A DNA stretch of 64,000 nt from Flavobacterium hungaricum (GCF_015182285.1 NZ_PRDM01000004.1:124001-188000), one strand, 5' to 3'. Positions 26,057 through 35,584 are shown, counted from the stretch's first letter. Made by a program: numbers and translations. The notes: a model not told the origin generated them from the sequence alone.

Positions 26057-26677
26057 ATGAACAACTGGACTCAGCGATGGGACGATCGCTACAGCAGCGA
26101 AGAATTTGCATACGGCGAACAACCAAACAATTACTTAAAAGAACAAATAGAAAAACTACAACACGGATCAATTCTTTTTCCTGCCGAAGGCGAAGGAAGA
26201 AACGCCGTTTTCGCAGCAAAATTGGGCTGGAAAGTGGCTGCTTTTGATATTAGTGCCGAAGGAAAAAACAAAGCATTAAAACTTGCAGAAACAAATAATG
26301 TCTCTATTGATTATCAAATTGGTGAATTGGAGACTCTAAGCTATCAGCCTGAAGAATTCGATGCCATTGCTTTGATCTATGCACATTTTCCGGCAGTAAT
26401 TAAAGCAGCGATTCACCAACAGCTTGATTCACTTTTAAAAAAAGGCGGTATTATTATTTTTGAGGCTTTCAGCAAAAAGCATCTGGAGTATTTAGCCATA
26501 AATGAAAAAGTAGGCGGGCCGAAAGATATTGAATCTTTATTTTCTATTGAAGAAATACAAAATGATTTTCCGAATTATGAAATCATTGAATTGGAGGAAA
26601 AAGAAATCGAACTGCACGAAGGCTTATTTCATAATGGAAAAGGTTCAGTAATTCGATTTGTGGGAAGAAAAAAGTAA
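26057..26677 (+). CDS. SAM-dependent methyltransferase (TehB/TPMT-like)
   Basis: A 206-residue methyltransferase: WDDRYSSEEFAYGEQPNNYL at the N-terminus is typical of the tellurite-resistance/thiopurine methyltransferase group. ILFPAEGEGRNAVFAAKLGW is SAM motif I, followed by AFDIS and IALIYAHFPA. It methylates a small molecule, not identified. It lies between an unknown gene and the convergent FNR-type regulator. Confidence 0.83.
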   Translation: MNNWTQRWDDRYSSEEFAYGEQPNNYLKEQIEKLQHGSILFPAEGEGRNAVFAAKLGWKVAAFDISAEGKNKALKLAETNNVSIDYQIGELETLSYQPEEFDAIALIYAHFPAVIKAAIHQQLDSLLKKGGIIIFEAFSKKHLEYLAINEKVGGPKDIESLFSIEEIQNDFPNYEIIELEEKEIELHEGLFHNGKGSVIRFVGRKK

Positions 26678-26794
26678 TGCATCTGATCTATGGTCAAAAA
26701 AATATTAAAAATAGTTCTTGAATATTCTAACAAAAATATTGTCCAAATAATTATAAGTTTATTGATTTTAAAAACTTTGCCTCTCTGAACCTTA

Positions 26795-27499
26795 TTAAAA
26801 ATACTTATGCTCCAAAATCTCCGATTTTAATTGAGTAACATCTAAAATTCCGATTCTTTTTCCTTCAGTTTTTATTAACGCTTCTTTTTTAAGACTAGAA
26901 ATTACCCGAATCGCCTGTTCTTCTGTAGTTCCTGCAAAATCTGCTATTTCCTTTCGCGAAAGCTCAATATCAATTATACCATTGATCTGACCAAATTTAC
27001 GATGAATATAAAGCAATAAATCAACCACACGTTCTCGCACATTCATTTGGGCAATTTTACGGATATTGTTTTCGCTCTTGTTTAATTCATCAGCATAAAA
27101 TAACATTAGAGCATACGTAAATTCAGGAACATGCTTTAAAATATCTAATATCGTTTCGTTGCTGAAATTGCACAGTACAGTATCCTCTAATGCATAAGCG
27201 CCAATAAGATACCGTTTACTGGTCCCGAAGCCGCGAAAACCTATAATATCTCCATTCTTTGTTAAACGAACGATTTGTTCACGTCCATTAATTCCTGTTT
27301 TCACGGTTTTTACTTTTCCCTTACAAATAAAATAAAGTCCGTTAAGAGGAGCGCCCTCTGTAATAAAACGATCCGATCTTTTACAGATTAAATTTTGTTT
27401 TTTTGAAATATATGCTGCCATCTGCTCTAAATGCAGATGCTTCTTTATAAAACAATTTTCGTTTGTGCAGGAATAACATACTGTTTGTTCTTCTTTCAT
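26795..27499 (-). CDS. fnr: FNR-type Crp/Fnr regulator with Fe-S cysteine pattern
   Basis: A 234-residue Crp/Fnr protein. Four cysteines match E. coli FNR in position: C8, C11 and C16 (C-x2-C-x4-C) near the N-terminus, and C110 in ALEDTVLCNFSNET, which aligns with FNR C122 in ALETSMVCEIPFET. The cyclic-nucleotide-fold domain is about 25-140, and the helix-turn-helix is SRKEIADFAGTTEEQAIRVISSL. An oxygen-labile [4Fe-4S] cluster is therefore likely. It is divergent from the fused nitrate reductase. Candidate targets with FNR-like boxes are the two promoters around 49.4-50.0 kb. Confidence 0.85.
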   Translation of the reverse strand: MKEEQTVCYSCTNENCFIKKHLHLEQMAAYISKKQNLICKRSDRFITEGAPLNGLYFICKGKVKTVKTGINGREQIVRLTKNGDIIGFRGFGTSKRYLIGAYALEDTVLCNFSNETILDILKHVPEFTYALMLFYADELNKSENNIRKIAQMNVRERVVDLLLYIHRKFGQINGIIDIELSRKEIADFAGTTEEQAIRVISSLKKEALIKTEGKRIGILDVTQLKSEILEHKYF

Positions 27500-27582
27500 G
27501 AGCTTTAAATTTTAGCAGATTAAAAACTAATTTGTTGTTACTCATTTATTTTCATCAAAAATAAAAAAATAAATCTACAAAT

Positions 27583-27614
27583 TAAGTATTAATACGTAAA
27601 AATACTTATTTTTG
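27583..27614 (+). promoter_or_regulatory. Nitrate reductase promoter with two overlapping heptamer pairs
   Basis: TAAGTAT-TA-ATACGTA (27583-27598) overlaps TACGTAA-AA-ATACTTA (27593-27608), whose end overlaps the -7 box TATTTTTG (27607-27614). The stretch from 27597 to 27623 is nearly identical to the moeA promoter read on the minus strand. Confidence 0.65.
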
Positions 27615-27672
27615 CATAAGTACTTTTTAAGTCAGATCATTTAACAAGGTAGTATCACTAAACAGGATCCTA

Positions 27673-30600
27673 ATGCAAAATACCAAAATCAAAACTACTT
27701 GTTCTTATTGCGGCGTTGGCTGTGGAATCATTGTAACCAATGATGCTAAAAATGGCGTAATGGTCACGGGCGATAAAGATCATCCCGTAAACAAAGGAAT
27801 GTTATGTTCTAAAGGAATGAATCTGCACTACGTAGTTAATGATACGTCTGACCGAATTTTATATCCAGAAATGCGAGGCAGTAAAAACTATCCGCTGGAA
27901 AGGGTAAGCTGGGACACAGCATTGGACCGTGCCGCAGCAGTTTTTACTTCTATTATAAAAAAACACGGTCCTGACAGCGTGGGTTTCTATATTTCGGGAC
28001 AATGTTTAACAGAAGAATATTACTTAGTTAACAAGCTAGTAAAAGGTTTTCTTAAAACCAACAATATTGACACCAACTCCCGACTTTGTATGAGTTCGGC
28101 CGTCGTGGGCTATAAAAAAACATTTGGAGAAGACGCTGTCCCAATTGCTTATGACGATATCGAACTGGCCGATACGTTTTTAATAACCGGTGCAAATCCG
28201 GCTTGGTGCCACCCTATTCTATTTCGAAGAATTGAAAAACACAAAGAGAAAAATCCGAAAACCAAAATTATATGTATTGATCCAAGAAGAACCGATACTG
28301 CTGCCTTTGCCGATTTACATTTACAGATTATTCCGGGTTCCGATATTATTTTATACCATGCAATCGCCAAACGCATTATCGAAAAAGGATATGTCGATCA
28401 TGATTTTGTAAAAAACAATGCCGAAAATTTTAAACAATATAAAGATTTAGTTTTAAGCACCTCGTTAGAAAAAGCTTCCAAACTCTGTGGTATTCCAGTA
28501 AACGATATTAAACTTGCCGCTGATATTATTGGAAAAGCAAAAGGTTTTATTTCGCTTTGGGCAATGGGGCTCAATCAAAGTGCCGTTGGAGTTGATAAAA
28601 ATACCGCTTTATTAAATTTATCTTTATTGACGGGACAAATAGGAAAGCCCGGTTCCGGTCCCTTTTCATTAACCGGCCAGCCCAACGCAATGGGCGGACG
28701 TGAAGTTGGGGGAATGGCAACTTTACTTGCTGCTCATAAAGAAATAGCCAATCCAGAACATCGCAAAGAAGTAGCTGCTTTTTGGGGCGTCGACGAAATC
28801 TCGGACAAACCGGGTTTGACCGCCACAGAAATGTTTGAAGCTTTGGAATCTGGAAAAATGAAAGCGGTTTGGATTATCTGCACCAATCCGTTAGTGAGTT
28901 TACCCGATTCTAGACGAATAGAAAAAGCACTTCAAAATGCGAAATTTGTTGTCGTTCAGGATATTTCGCACAATGCAGATACTGCAAAATTTGCCGATTT
29001 ACTACTTCCTGCTGCGGGCTGGCTCGAAAAAGAAGGAACGATGACCAATTCTGAACGCCGTATTTCGTTTCTGCCAAAAGGAATAAATGCACCTGGCGAA
29101 GCACTTTCTGACATTGAGATTCTCATCCGCTTTGCTAAAAAAATGAATTTTAACGGTTTCAATTTCAATAGTGCCGAGGAGATTTACAAAGAACATTGTG
29201 CGCTCACAAAAAACACCAATATCGACATTTCATTCCTAAATTATAATCGTTTAAAAAGCGAAGGAACATTTCAATGGCCTGTTCCCGATTACGGACATCC
29301 AGGAACGCCGCGTTTGTTTACAGATAAAAAATTTTATACCCCTTCACAAAAAGCTATTTTTAACCTGCCCGTTTCGATAGAAAATACTTCGGTTCAGCCA
29401 GATGCTTCATTTCCTTTTATTTTAACCACAGGAAGAATTCGCGATCAATGGCATACGATGACCAAAACGGGAAAAGTATCCCGATTATTAACTCATATCC
29501 CGAGTCCTGTTTTAGAAATAAATCCGATAGATGCTTTTAAAAATGAAATTAAAAATGGTGATATTGTTACCGTTACAAGCAAAAATGGAGAAGTTCGCGT
29601 AAAAGCAAAAGTTACAGATTCTATAAAAGAAAAAGTGGTTTTTCTGCCCATGCATTGGGGAAAACAATTAGAAAATGACCTTAACAGAACCAATAATTTA
29701 ACGAACACGATTGTCGATCCGATATCCAAAGAGCCCGATTTTAAATATACTACGGTATCTATTGTAAAATACATAAAACCGTTTCAAAAAATTGCTATCG
29801 TCGGTGCCGGCGCTGCTTCATTTCGATTTATTCAAAATTACCGTGAATTCAATTCAACAGACGAGATTATTGTTTTTTCTAATGAAATAAATCCGTTTTA
29901 CAATCGTGTACTGCTTCCAGAATACATGACTGGAGAATTTAGCTGGGAACAATTATTAAAAGTCAAAGACGGAGAATCTTTCAATAAATTAAATATTACG
30001 ATGAAAGCCGGCGTGGCGATTGAAAATATTAATCCTAATCAAAAAACAATCACAGACAGTAATGGCCAAATTCACGCTTTCGACTCGTTAATACTGGCAA
30101 CAGGAAGCCGTCCGTTTATTCCAGAAAATGCGCAGCTGCATTTACCTGGAAGATTTACAGTGAGAAAAAAAGAAGATGCCGACCGCTTAAAAAAACACTT
30201 AGACAATACTAATCTGCCTCCAGAAGAGCAGCATGTTGTCATAATCGGCGGCGGTTTACTAGGTCTGGAACTTGCCGCTGCGTTAAAACATAAAAAAGTA
30301 AAAACCACAATCGTTCAACGTGCCTCACGTTTAATGGAACGTCAATTGGACTTAATTTCCAGCAAATTACTGGCCGAAGAAGTACAGCTTCGGGATATTC
30401 AGATTTATTTTGATAATGAAGTAAGTACCGTTTTTGAAACTGATAATCCAAATGAAATTGAAATTGCCCTAAAAAGCGGCAAAATAATCACCGCAAATGC
30501 TATTGTGTATACGATTGGCACCATTCCGAATATTGAAATTGCCCGAGAAAGCGGCCTTGCCTGCGGACGAGGTGTAAAGGTCAATCAATATTTACAAAGC

Positions 30601-31188
30601 TCTAATCCCAATATTTTTGCGATTGGAGAAATCGCAGAATTTAACAATAAGTTATTTGGTATTACTTCTGCTGCAGAAGAACAAGCCGATATTTTGGCCA
30701 ACTTTTTAGCAGGAGATATCAGCAGTTATTACAAGGGTTCTATTTTAATGAATATTTTAAAACTAGAAGACATTAACCTGTGCAGTATCGGCGATATTGA
30801 GATTCCTGAAAATGACGATTCTTATGAAGAAATTATTTTCTCGGATTTGAAAAAAAGGTATTATAAAAAATGCATCGTAAAAGATGATCTTTTGGTGGGT
30901 GCGATTTTAATGGGCGACAAAAATGAGTTTGCCGAATTTAAAACGATGATCGAAAGCAAAATAGAATTATCAGACAAACGAAATTTACTTTTGAGAGGAA
31001 GTTCTAACGCAAAACCTGTTCTCGGAAAATTAGTTTGTTCCTGCAGTCAGGTCGGATCTGGAAATATCGAAGAAACAATAAAAAGCGGTGTGAGTAATTT
31101 TACTGATTTATGCAAAAATACGGGCGCCGGCTTAGGGTGCGGAAGCTGTAAAACAGAGGTTAAAGAGATTCTCGCAAAATGTCGATAG
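27673..31188 (+). CDS. Assimilatory nitrate reductase fused to NasB-like FAD/[2Fe-2S] module
   Basis: An 1171-residue fusion. Residues 1 to about 700 are a molybdopterin oxidoreductase: [4Fe-4S] ligands C10, C13, C17 and C45, a molybdenum-ligand candidate C139 in SRLCMSSAV, and a C-terminal cofactor-binding domain (TTGRIRDQWHTMTKTGK, LPMHWGKQ). Residues about 705-1110 are an FAD/NAD(P)-binding reductase (IAIVGAGAASFRFIQ, ILATGSRPFIPENA, VIIGGGLLGLELAA). The tail is a BFD-like [2Fe-2S] domain (CSCSQVGSGNI, GLGCGSC). It reduces nitrate to nitrite in the cytoplasm and could draw electrons from NAD(P)H without a separate partner. The usual arrangement has NasA and NasB-like proteins separate. Confidence 0.92.
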   Translation: MQNTKIKTTCSYCGVGCGIIVTNDAKNGVMVTGDKDHPVNKGMLCSKGMNLHYVVNDTSDRILYPEMRGSKNYPLERVSWDTALDRAAAVFTSIIKKHGPDSVGFYISGQCLTEEYYLVNKLVKGFLKTNNIDTNSRLCMSSAVVGYKKTFGEDAVPIAYDDIELADTFLITGANPAWCHPILFRRIEKHKEKNPKTKIICIDPRRTDTAAFADLHLQIIPGSDIILYHAIAKRIIEKGYVDHDFVKNNAENFKQYKDLVLSTSLEKASKLCGIPVNDIKLAADIIGKAKGFISLWAMGLNQSAVGVDKNTALLNLSLLTGQIGKPGSGPFSLTGQPNAMGGREVGGMATLLAAHKEIANPEHRKEVAAFWGVDEISDKPGLTATEMFEALESGKMKAVWIICTNPLVSLPDSRRIEKALQNAKFVVVQDISHNADTAKFADLLLPAAGWLEKEGTMTNSERRISFLPKGINAPGEALSDIEILIRFAKKMNFNGFNFNSAEEIYKEHCALTKNTNIDISFLNYNRLKSEGTFQWPVPDYGHPGTPRLFTDKKFYTPSQKAIFNLPVSIENTSVQPDASFPFILTTGRIRDQWHTMTKTGKVSRLLTHIPSPVLEINPIDAFKNEIKNGDIVTVTSKNGEVRVKAKVTDSIKEKVVFLPMHWGKQLENDLNRTNNLTNTIVDPISKEPDFKYTTVSIVKYIKPFQKIAIVGAGAASFRFIQNYREFNSTDEIIVFSNEINPFYNRVLLPEYMTGEFSWEQLLKVKDGESFNKLNITMKAGVAIENINPNQKTITDSNGQIHAFDSLILATGSRPFIPENAQLHLPGRFTVRKKEDADRLKKHLDNTNLPPEEQHVVIIGGGLLGLELAAALKHKKVKTTIVQRASRLMERQLDLISSKLLAEEVQLRDIQIYFDNEVSTVFETDNPNEIEIALKSGKIITANAIVYTIGTIPNIEIARESGLACGRGVKVNQYLQSSNPNIFAIGEIAEFNNKLFGITSAAEEQADILANFLAGDISSYYKGSILMNILKLEDINLCSIGDIEIPENDDSYEEIIFSDLKKRYYKKCIVKDDLLVGAILMGDKNEFAEFKTMIESKIELSDKRNLLLRGSSNAKPVLGKLVCSCSQVGSGNIEETIKSGVSNFTDLCKNTGAGLGCGSCKTEVKEILAKCR

Positions 31189-31200
31189 TTATTTTTTGTT

Positions 31201-31246
31201 TGAGGTTTCACGTTTCAAGTTTTGAAACCTGAAACGTGAAACCTCA
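31201..31246. repeat. 17-bp perfect inverted repeat (GGTTTCACG family) and TGAAACC repeats
   Basis: TGAGGTTTCACGTTTCA (31201-31217) is exactly inverted at 31230-31246, followed to 31280 by further CTGAAAC units. It lies between the nitrate reductase and the rubredoxin-tailed gene. Related words occur near 39.1 and 45.1 kb. Confidence 0.88.
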
Positions 31247-31308
31247 AACCTGAAACCTGAAACGTGAAACCTGAAACCCTAAACAAAGAAAACCTGAACA
31301 CTAAAAAA

Positions 31309-32739
31309 ATGGAGCTAACAAGATTAATAGTAAAAGGAGGCGTTATTTCGCCAGGAGAATTACGAGAAGTCGTAGACATTGCTTTTGAGCAAGGCCTGGA
31401 TTCAATTTCATTTGGTTCGAGACAGGATATTATTTTCCCTAGAGGCTTTAAAACGTTAGACAAAACAACGCTGGGCAAACATCATTTTGTTTATCCAGAT
31501 CAAAAAAGTGGTAATAATATTGTCTCTTCTTACGTCTCAACCGATATTTTTAGAAATACAAATTGGCTTACAGGAAATCGGTTTTTATATGTTTTAGAAG
31601 AATTTAAAGAACAGCCGAAACTAAAAGTCAATATTACAGATCCAAAGCAGCAATTAGTACCGCTGTTTACTGGCCACATAAACTTTATAGCTTCAGAACA
31701 TGAAGATTATTGGTATTTATACATCAGACTTCCAAAATGGGACCGTATAGAAGTGTATCCTGTTTTAATTTACAGCTGGGATTTGGCCAAAATCTATTAC
31801 GAAATTGAAAAGCTTACTGAAGAAGATTCACTCGATATCAATATGCTTTTTACTCTGGTCAGCGAAATACTAGACACCAACAACCGAACCATTGACAAAC
31901 CTCTAAACATACCGTTTTACCCCTTTCCATATTATGAAGGCATGAACCGCATGGGAATCGATCAATATTGGCTGGGATTGTACTGGCGTAATAATCTTTA
32001 TGATTTGGACTTCCTTAAAGAAATGTGCGATTTGTGTTTTGAATGCAAAATTGGAAAAATCTGTATCACACCCTGGAAATCATTCATTATAAAAGGAATT
32101 CCAAAAGATCGAAAACTAGAATGGGAAAAATTTCTTGGTAAAAAAGGCATCAACGTCCGCCATTCTTTATTAGAACTAAACTGGCATTTACCCGTTGCAA
32201 TGGAATGGGCTTTGAACCTAAAAACATTTTTGGTGCGTACACTCGATCAATTTGACATCAGTACTTACGGTTTGAATTTCGGAATTTCAGAATACAACCG
32301 CGACGGACATTATTTTACTTCGATTGTTATCGAAAAAAATGAGCTTCCAGAAGCTTTAGAATCTATTAAAATCAGAGATACTTACAACGTATTGTTTGCA
32401 AAGAATTTTGACCCAAATACCCGAGAATATATTGTGCATTCGCAGGATATTGATAAGCTTGAACTTCCAACAATATTAATTGAATTAAGTCGGAAATATT
32501 TTGAAGAACTCGGAAATTTTATTCCCGAAACAACAGAAAAACAGCAGAAAAAAGAAAAAACTAAAATAGATATTTATCAATGTCAGGAATGTTTAACTCT
32601 ATACAATTCTGAATATGGTGACGAGACACAAGGTATTCCAAAGGGGATTTTGTTTGAAAATCTAGCAGCTGCCTATTGTTGTTCTTTATGTGAAGCGCCA
32701 AAGAGTAATTTTAAGATTTTAGAAGCTGTTGAACAGTAA
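31309..32739 (+). CDS. Rubredoxin-tailed redox protein of the nitrate assimilation operon
   Basis: A 476-residue protein starting MELTRLIVKGGVISPGELRE; the earlier ATG at 31264 lies in repeat DNA and is rejected. Residues about 1-70 resemble the ferredoxin-like half domain of nitrite/sulfite reductases. A mid-region cysteine cluster reads CDLCFECKIGKIC, with TPWKSF after it. The C-terminal 50 residues are a rubredoxin domain (YQCQECLTLYN, CCSLCEAPKSNF). Siroheme ligands in the usual spacing are absent, so it is probably an electron carrier for nitrate or nitrite reduction, not a reductase itself. It is downstream of the fused nitrate reductase on the same strand. Confidence 0.75.
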   Translation: MELTRLIVKGGVISPGELREVVDIAFEQGLDSISFGSRQDIIFPRGFKTLDKTTLGKHHFVYPDQKSGNNIVSSYVSTDIFRNTNWLTGNRFLYVLEEFKEQPKLKVNITDPKQQLVPLFTGHINFIASEHEDYWYLYIRLPKWDRIEVYPVLIYSWDLAKIYYEIEKLTEEDSLDINMLFTLVSEILDTNNRTIDKPLNIPFYPFPYYEGMNRMGIDQYWLGLYWRNNLYDLDFLKEMCDLCFECKIGKICITPWKSFIIKGIPKDRKLEWEKFLGKKGINVRHSLLELNWHLPVAMEWALNLKTFLVRTLDQFDISTYGLNFGISEYNRDGHYFTSIVIEKNELPEALESIKIRDTYNVLFAKNFDPNTREYIVHSQDIDKLELPTILIELSRKYFEELGNFIPETTEKQQKKEKTKIDIYQCQECLTLYNSEYGDETQGIPKGILFENLAAAYCCSLCEAPKSNFKILEAVEQ

Positions 32740-32883
32740 TATCTCTATGAAAAGCTTAACATTAATGTATTTAAATATTGTGTATATTTAGCTTAACATT
32801 GAATTAATGTTTAAGAAATATGCTTTTTCTTAAATAGTAATTTTCAATTTTCATCTATTTTACTTCAATAAAAATATATTATT

Positions 32884-33474
32884 ATGATCAAAAGAACAAC
32901 AAGAACCCCAGCCGTTAAGGCTCCTGACACGCCTGCAGATACCCCGGCAGAAACTGTTGTTGAAAACACTACAGAAATTCAGCCTGAAGCTAAAACAACA
33001 GTTAGAAGAACTACCAAAACAGCTGCAAAAGCCCCTGCCGCAACGGTTAAACCTGCCGCAAAAACTCCTGTACGCGCCGCGGTAAAAGGAGCACCAAGAG
33101 CAACTGTAAAAAAAACAGCTACAGCCGAAAAAACAGAACCTATTGTTTCTGAAATTGTAGAAATTCAAACTCAGGAAAACAACAGCCCACCAGTAGAAGA
33201 AATCAGCGGTGAACTCGATTTGTCTCTTTTAAAAGTGACAAAAGAGAAATCTAAGGACAAAAAGAAAGATAAACTGAAAGCAAAAAAAGAGAAGGAAAAG
33301 AAGAAAGAGAAAGCTATAAAAAAGATTATCAAAAAACTGCAAAAAGCTAAAAAAGCAAGACTTAAGGCCGACAAAAAAAAGAAAGAAAAGGCTAAAAAGA
33401 AAAAAGCTGCTGCCAAAGCTAAAAAAATATCCAAAAAGAAAGCAAAGAAATCCAAGTCTACAAAGAAAAAATAA
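32884..33474 (+). CDS. Lysine/alanine-rich histone H1-like protein
   Basis: A 196-residue protein of low complexity. The first 80 residues are rich in Ala, Pro, Thr and Lys (TTKTAAKAPAATVKPAAK), a short acidic stretch follows, and the last 85 residues are almost entirely Lys, Ala and Glu. The composition is that of bacterial histone H1-like nucleoid proteins, with a possible charged helix. DNA binding is inferred from charge only. It lies between the nitrate reductase unit and the molybdenum-cofactor block; its -7 box candidate is TATATTTAG near 32782. Confidence 0.7.
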   Translation: MIKRTTRTPAVKAPDTPADTPAETVVENTTEIQPEAKTTVRRTTKTAAKAPAATVKPAAKTPVRAAVKGAPRATVKKTATAEKTEPIVSEIVEIQTQENNSPPVEEISGELDLSLLKVTKEKSKDKKKDKLKAKKEKEKKKEKAIKKIIKKLQKAKKARLKADKKKKEKAKKKKAAAKAKKISKKKAKKSKSTKKK

Positions 33475-33536
33475 GGGATTAAATTTTAATTTTTATCCCG
33501 AAGTTTCAGGGCTAAATTCTAATTTAAAGATTCTTT

Positions 33537-33637
33537 TTTCATTTCGAACGAAGGAAAAATTTCCGCAAGCTGCACAAAGCAAATCGATAATTTTTGCGGC
33601 TTTTCCCGCAGAGATTTCTCTTTCGTTCGAAATGAAA
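33537..33637. repeat. 16-bp perfect inverted repeat between converging genes
   Basis: TTTCATTTCGAACGAA (33537-33552) is exactly inverted at 33622-33637, with a 69-bp inner segment containing TTTCCGCAAG and GCGGCTTTTCCCGCAG. It lies between the H1-like gene and the convergent moaA, where it could also act as a transcription stop. Confidence 0.85.
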
Positions 33638-33667
33638 CTATTTTGGAAATCAGCAGCGTAAAAAAAA

Positions 33668-34675
33668 CTACCCTCCAATCGCAATCATACTGCGATTATT
33701 AAAATGAAGCAGCGGATCATCTATTTCTGAAATTGTCACCATCCCTGCCCGTACTTTCTTTTTACTTTGAATGGCACTCGAAATTAATTCTGTGATCGAT
33801 TCCCCATTTCTAAAAGCCGTCAGCAGATCTGTTTCTGAGTTCGAAAAAAGGCAGTTTTTAATCTTTCCATTTGCCGTCAGGCGGATTCTGTTGCAGCTGT
33901 CGCAAAACGGATTTGTAATAGAACTGATAATTCCGAAATCACCTTGAAAACCTTTTATTTTATAAGTTCTGGCTGTAAAGTTTTTTTCGTCTTCTAATTT
34001 TTCAATTTGATCGTTAGAAAAAGTATTTTCTAATTGAGATAAAATCTCTTTTTGAGAAACCATTTTACTTCTGTCCCACTCGTTCCCAGCAAAAGGCATA
34101 AATTCTATAAACCGAACTGAAATTGGCAAAAACTGCGTCAACTGAACAAAATCAACAATTTCATTTTCATTAAAGCCTTTCATTAAAACCACATTTACTT
34201 TTACCTTAAAATCATTGTTTAAAAGCAAATGAAGATTACTAATCACTTTTTCAAACTGATTTCTAAGAGTTACAGAATGAAATTTTGATGCGACCAGAGT
34301 ATCTAAACTCAAATTGATTTTTCTAACATTAAACTGCTTTAAAGCCTGAATATGACGATCTATTAAAATTCCATTGGTTGTAATAGAAAGCGCAATATTC
34401 AGATGGGATAATTTTGAAATAATTTCTGGAAAATCTTTTCGCAAAAGCGGTTCCCCTCCTGTTAATCTAATTTTATCAACACCATTTTCTACGAAAGTCT
34501 GGGCGATTGCAAAAATCTCATCGGCCGTCATTAAATCGGCTTTAGGAGACAAGGCAATTCCATCAGCAGGCATGCAGTACGTACAACGCAGATTGCATTT
34601 CTCTAACAGCGAAATACGCAAATAATTGTGTTTTCGCCCAAAATCATCCGTCAAAATAGTGTTAAAGGCTGTCAT
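33668..34675 (-). CDS. moaA: GTP 3',8-cyclase (molybdenum cofactor step 1)
   Basis: A 335-residue radical SAM enzyme. The SAM cluster ligands are C27, C31 and C34 (CNLRCTYC); the second, C-terminal cluster uses the cysteines in CDSCNRIRLTANGKIKNC; and the protein ends IAIGG, with the GG tail needed in MoaA. It makes 3',8-cyclo-GTP. The gene overlaps the end of the moaC-moaB fusion upstream by 14 bp, so the two are translationally linked. It is the last gene of the minus-strand cofactor block. Confidence 0.96.
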   Translation of the reverse strand: MTAFNTILTDDFGRKHNYLRISLLEKCNLRCTYCMPADGIALSPKADLMTADEIFAIAQTFVENGVDKIRLTGGEPLLRKDFPEIISKLSHLNIALSITTNGILIDRHIQALKQFNVRKINLSLDTLVASKFHSVTLRNQFEKVISNLHLLLNNDFKVKVNVVLMKGFNENEIVDFVQLTQFLPISVRFIEFMPFAGNEWDRSKMVSQKEILSQLENTFSNDQIEKLEDEKNFTARTYKIKGFQGDFGIISSITNPFCDSCNRIRLTANGKIKNCLFSNSETDLLTAFRNGESITELISSAIQSKKKVRAGMVTISEIDDPLLHFNNRSMIAIGG

Positions 34676-35576
34676 GATTTTTTCCTTTTAAAATATGAAA
34701 AACGTGCAATAAATGCGGAAAAACAGCATCCATAGATTCTCTCGCTCCGTTTGTAGAGCCCGGCAAAGCCAGAACCACCGTTTTACCTAAAGTTCCTGCA
34801 ACTGTTCGGGACAACATAGCATAAGGCATTCTTTGCTGTCCGTAATTACGAATTGCTTCCTCAATTCCTGGAATCCTGCTTTCTAACAAAGGTTCTAAAG
34901 CTTCTGGAGTTACATCTCGCGGCGATAAACCCGTTCCGCCAGTAAAAATAACCAGCTGGTTTTCTTTAGCAAAAGATTTTGTTTTTTCCTGAATAATATC
35001 CAATTCGTCTGGAATGATTTCATAATGCGAAGTTTCAACACCGCAGGCATCTAACTTTTCGACAATAACTTTTCCAGAACGATCTTCCTTATCACCGGCA
35101 AAGATTGAATCAGAACAAACAAAAACTGCCGCTTTAATTGTATTGGGAAATTTATTTTTAAAAGACGATTTTCCGCCTTCTTTATTGATCAATTTTATAG
35201 TCGAAATTTCGATTTCTTTATCGATCGGTTTCAGCATATCGTACATCGTTAATGCAACGATCGAAGCGCCGTGCATGGCTTCAACCTCAACACCTGTTTT
35301 ATAAACGGTTTTTACCTTAAAAATAATTTCAATCGTCAGACCTTCAATTTTGTAATCAACAGCTGTAAATTCAATAGGAAGCGGATGACAGTCCGGAATG
35401 GATAAATGTGTGTTTTTTACCGCAAATAATCCTGCTGTTTTTGCCATTTCTAAAACATTCCCTTTTGGCACAAGATTTTTCTCAACAGCTTCAATAGTTT
35501 CTTGTCTGCTGACTTTGACAATTGCTGTTGCTGTTGCTTCTCTTAATGTACTTATTTTATGCGTAATATCTACCAT
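34662..35576 (-). CDS. moaCB: MoaC-MoaB fusion, molybdenum cofactor biosynthesis
   Basis: A fusion protein of 304 residues from the preferred start MVDITHKISTLREATA (35576). An ATG 27 bp further upstream lies inside the moaE end. The N-terminal half is MoaC, which makes cyclic pyranopterin phosphate (SIPDCHPLPIEF, GVEVEAMHGASIVALTMYD). The C-terminal half is MoaB/MogA-like (AAVFVCSDSIFAGDKEDRSG, FTGGTGLSPRDVTPEA, LPGSTNGARE), which adenylylates molybdopterin. It combines an early and a late step in one polypeptide, overlapping moaA by 14 bp. Confidence 0.93.
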   Translation of the reverse strand: MVDITHKISTLREATATAIVKVSRQETIEAVEKNLVPKGNVLEMAKTAGLFAVKNTHLSIPDCHPLPIEFTAVDYKIEGLTIEIIFKVKTVYKTGVEVEAMHGASIVALTMYDMLKPIDKEIEISTIKLINKEGGKSSFKNKFPNTIKAAVFVCSDSIFAGDKEDRSGKVIVEKLDACGVETSHYEIIPDELDIIQEKTKSFAKENQLVIFTGGTGLSPRDVTPEALEPLLESRIPGIEEAIRNYGQQRMPYAMLSRTVAGTLGKTVVLALPGSTNGARESMDAVFPHLLHVFHILKGKNHDSL

Positions 35577-35584
35577 TTTATTTC

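Noticed and set aside
31309..32739. Siroheme nitrite or sulfite reductase
   Set aside because: The C-x5-C and C-x3-C siroheme ligand pairs are missing; only a half domain and a rubredoxin are recognisable.
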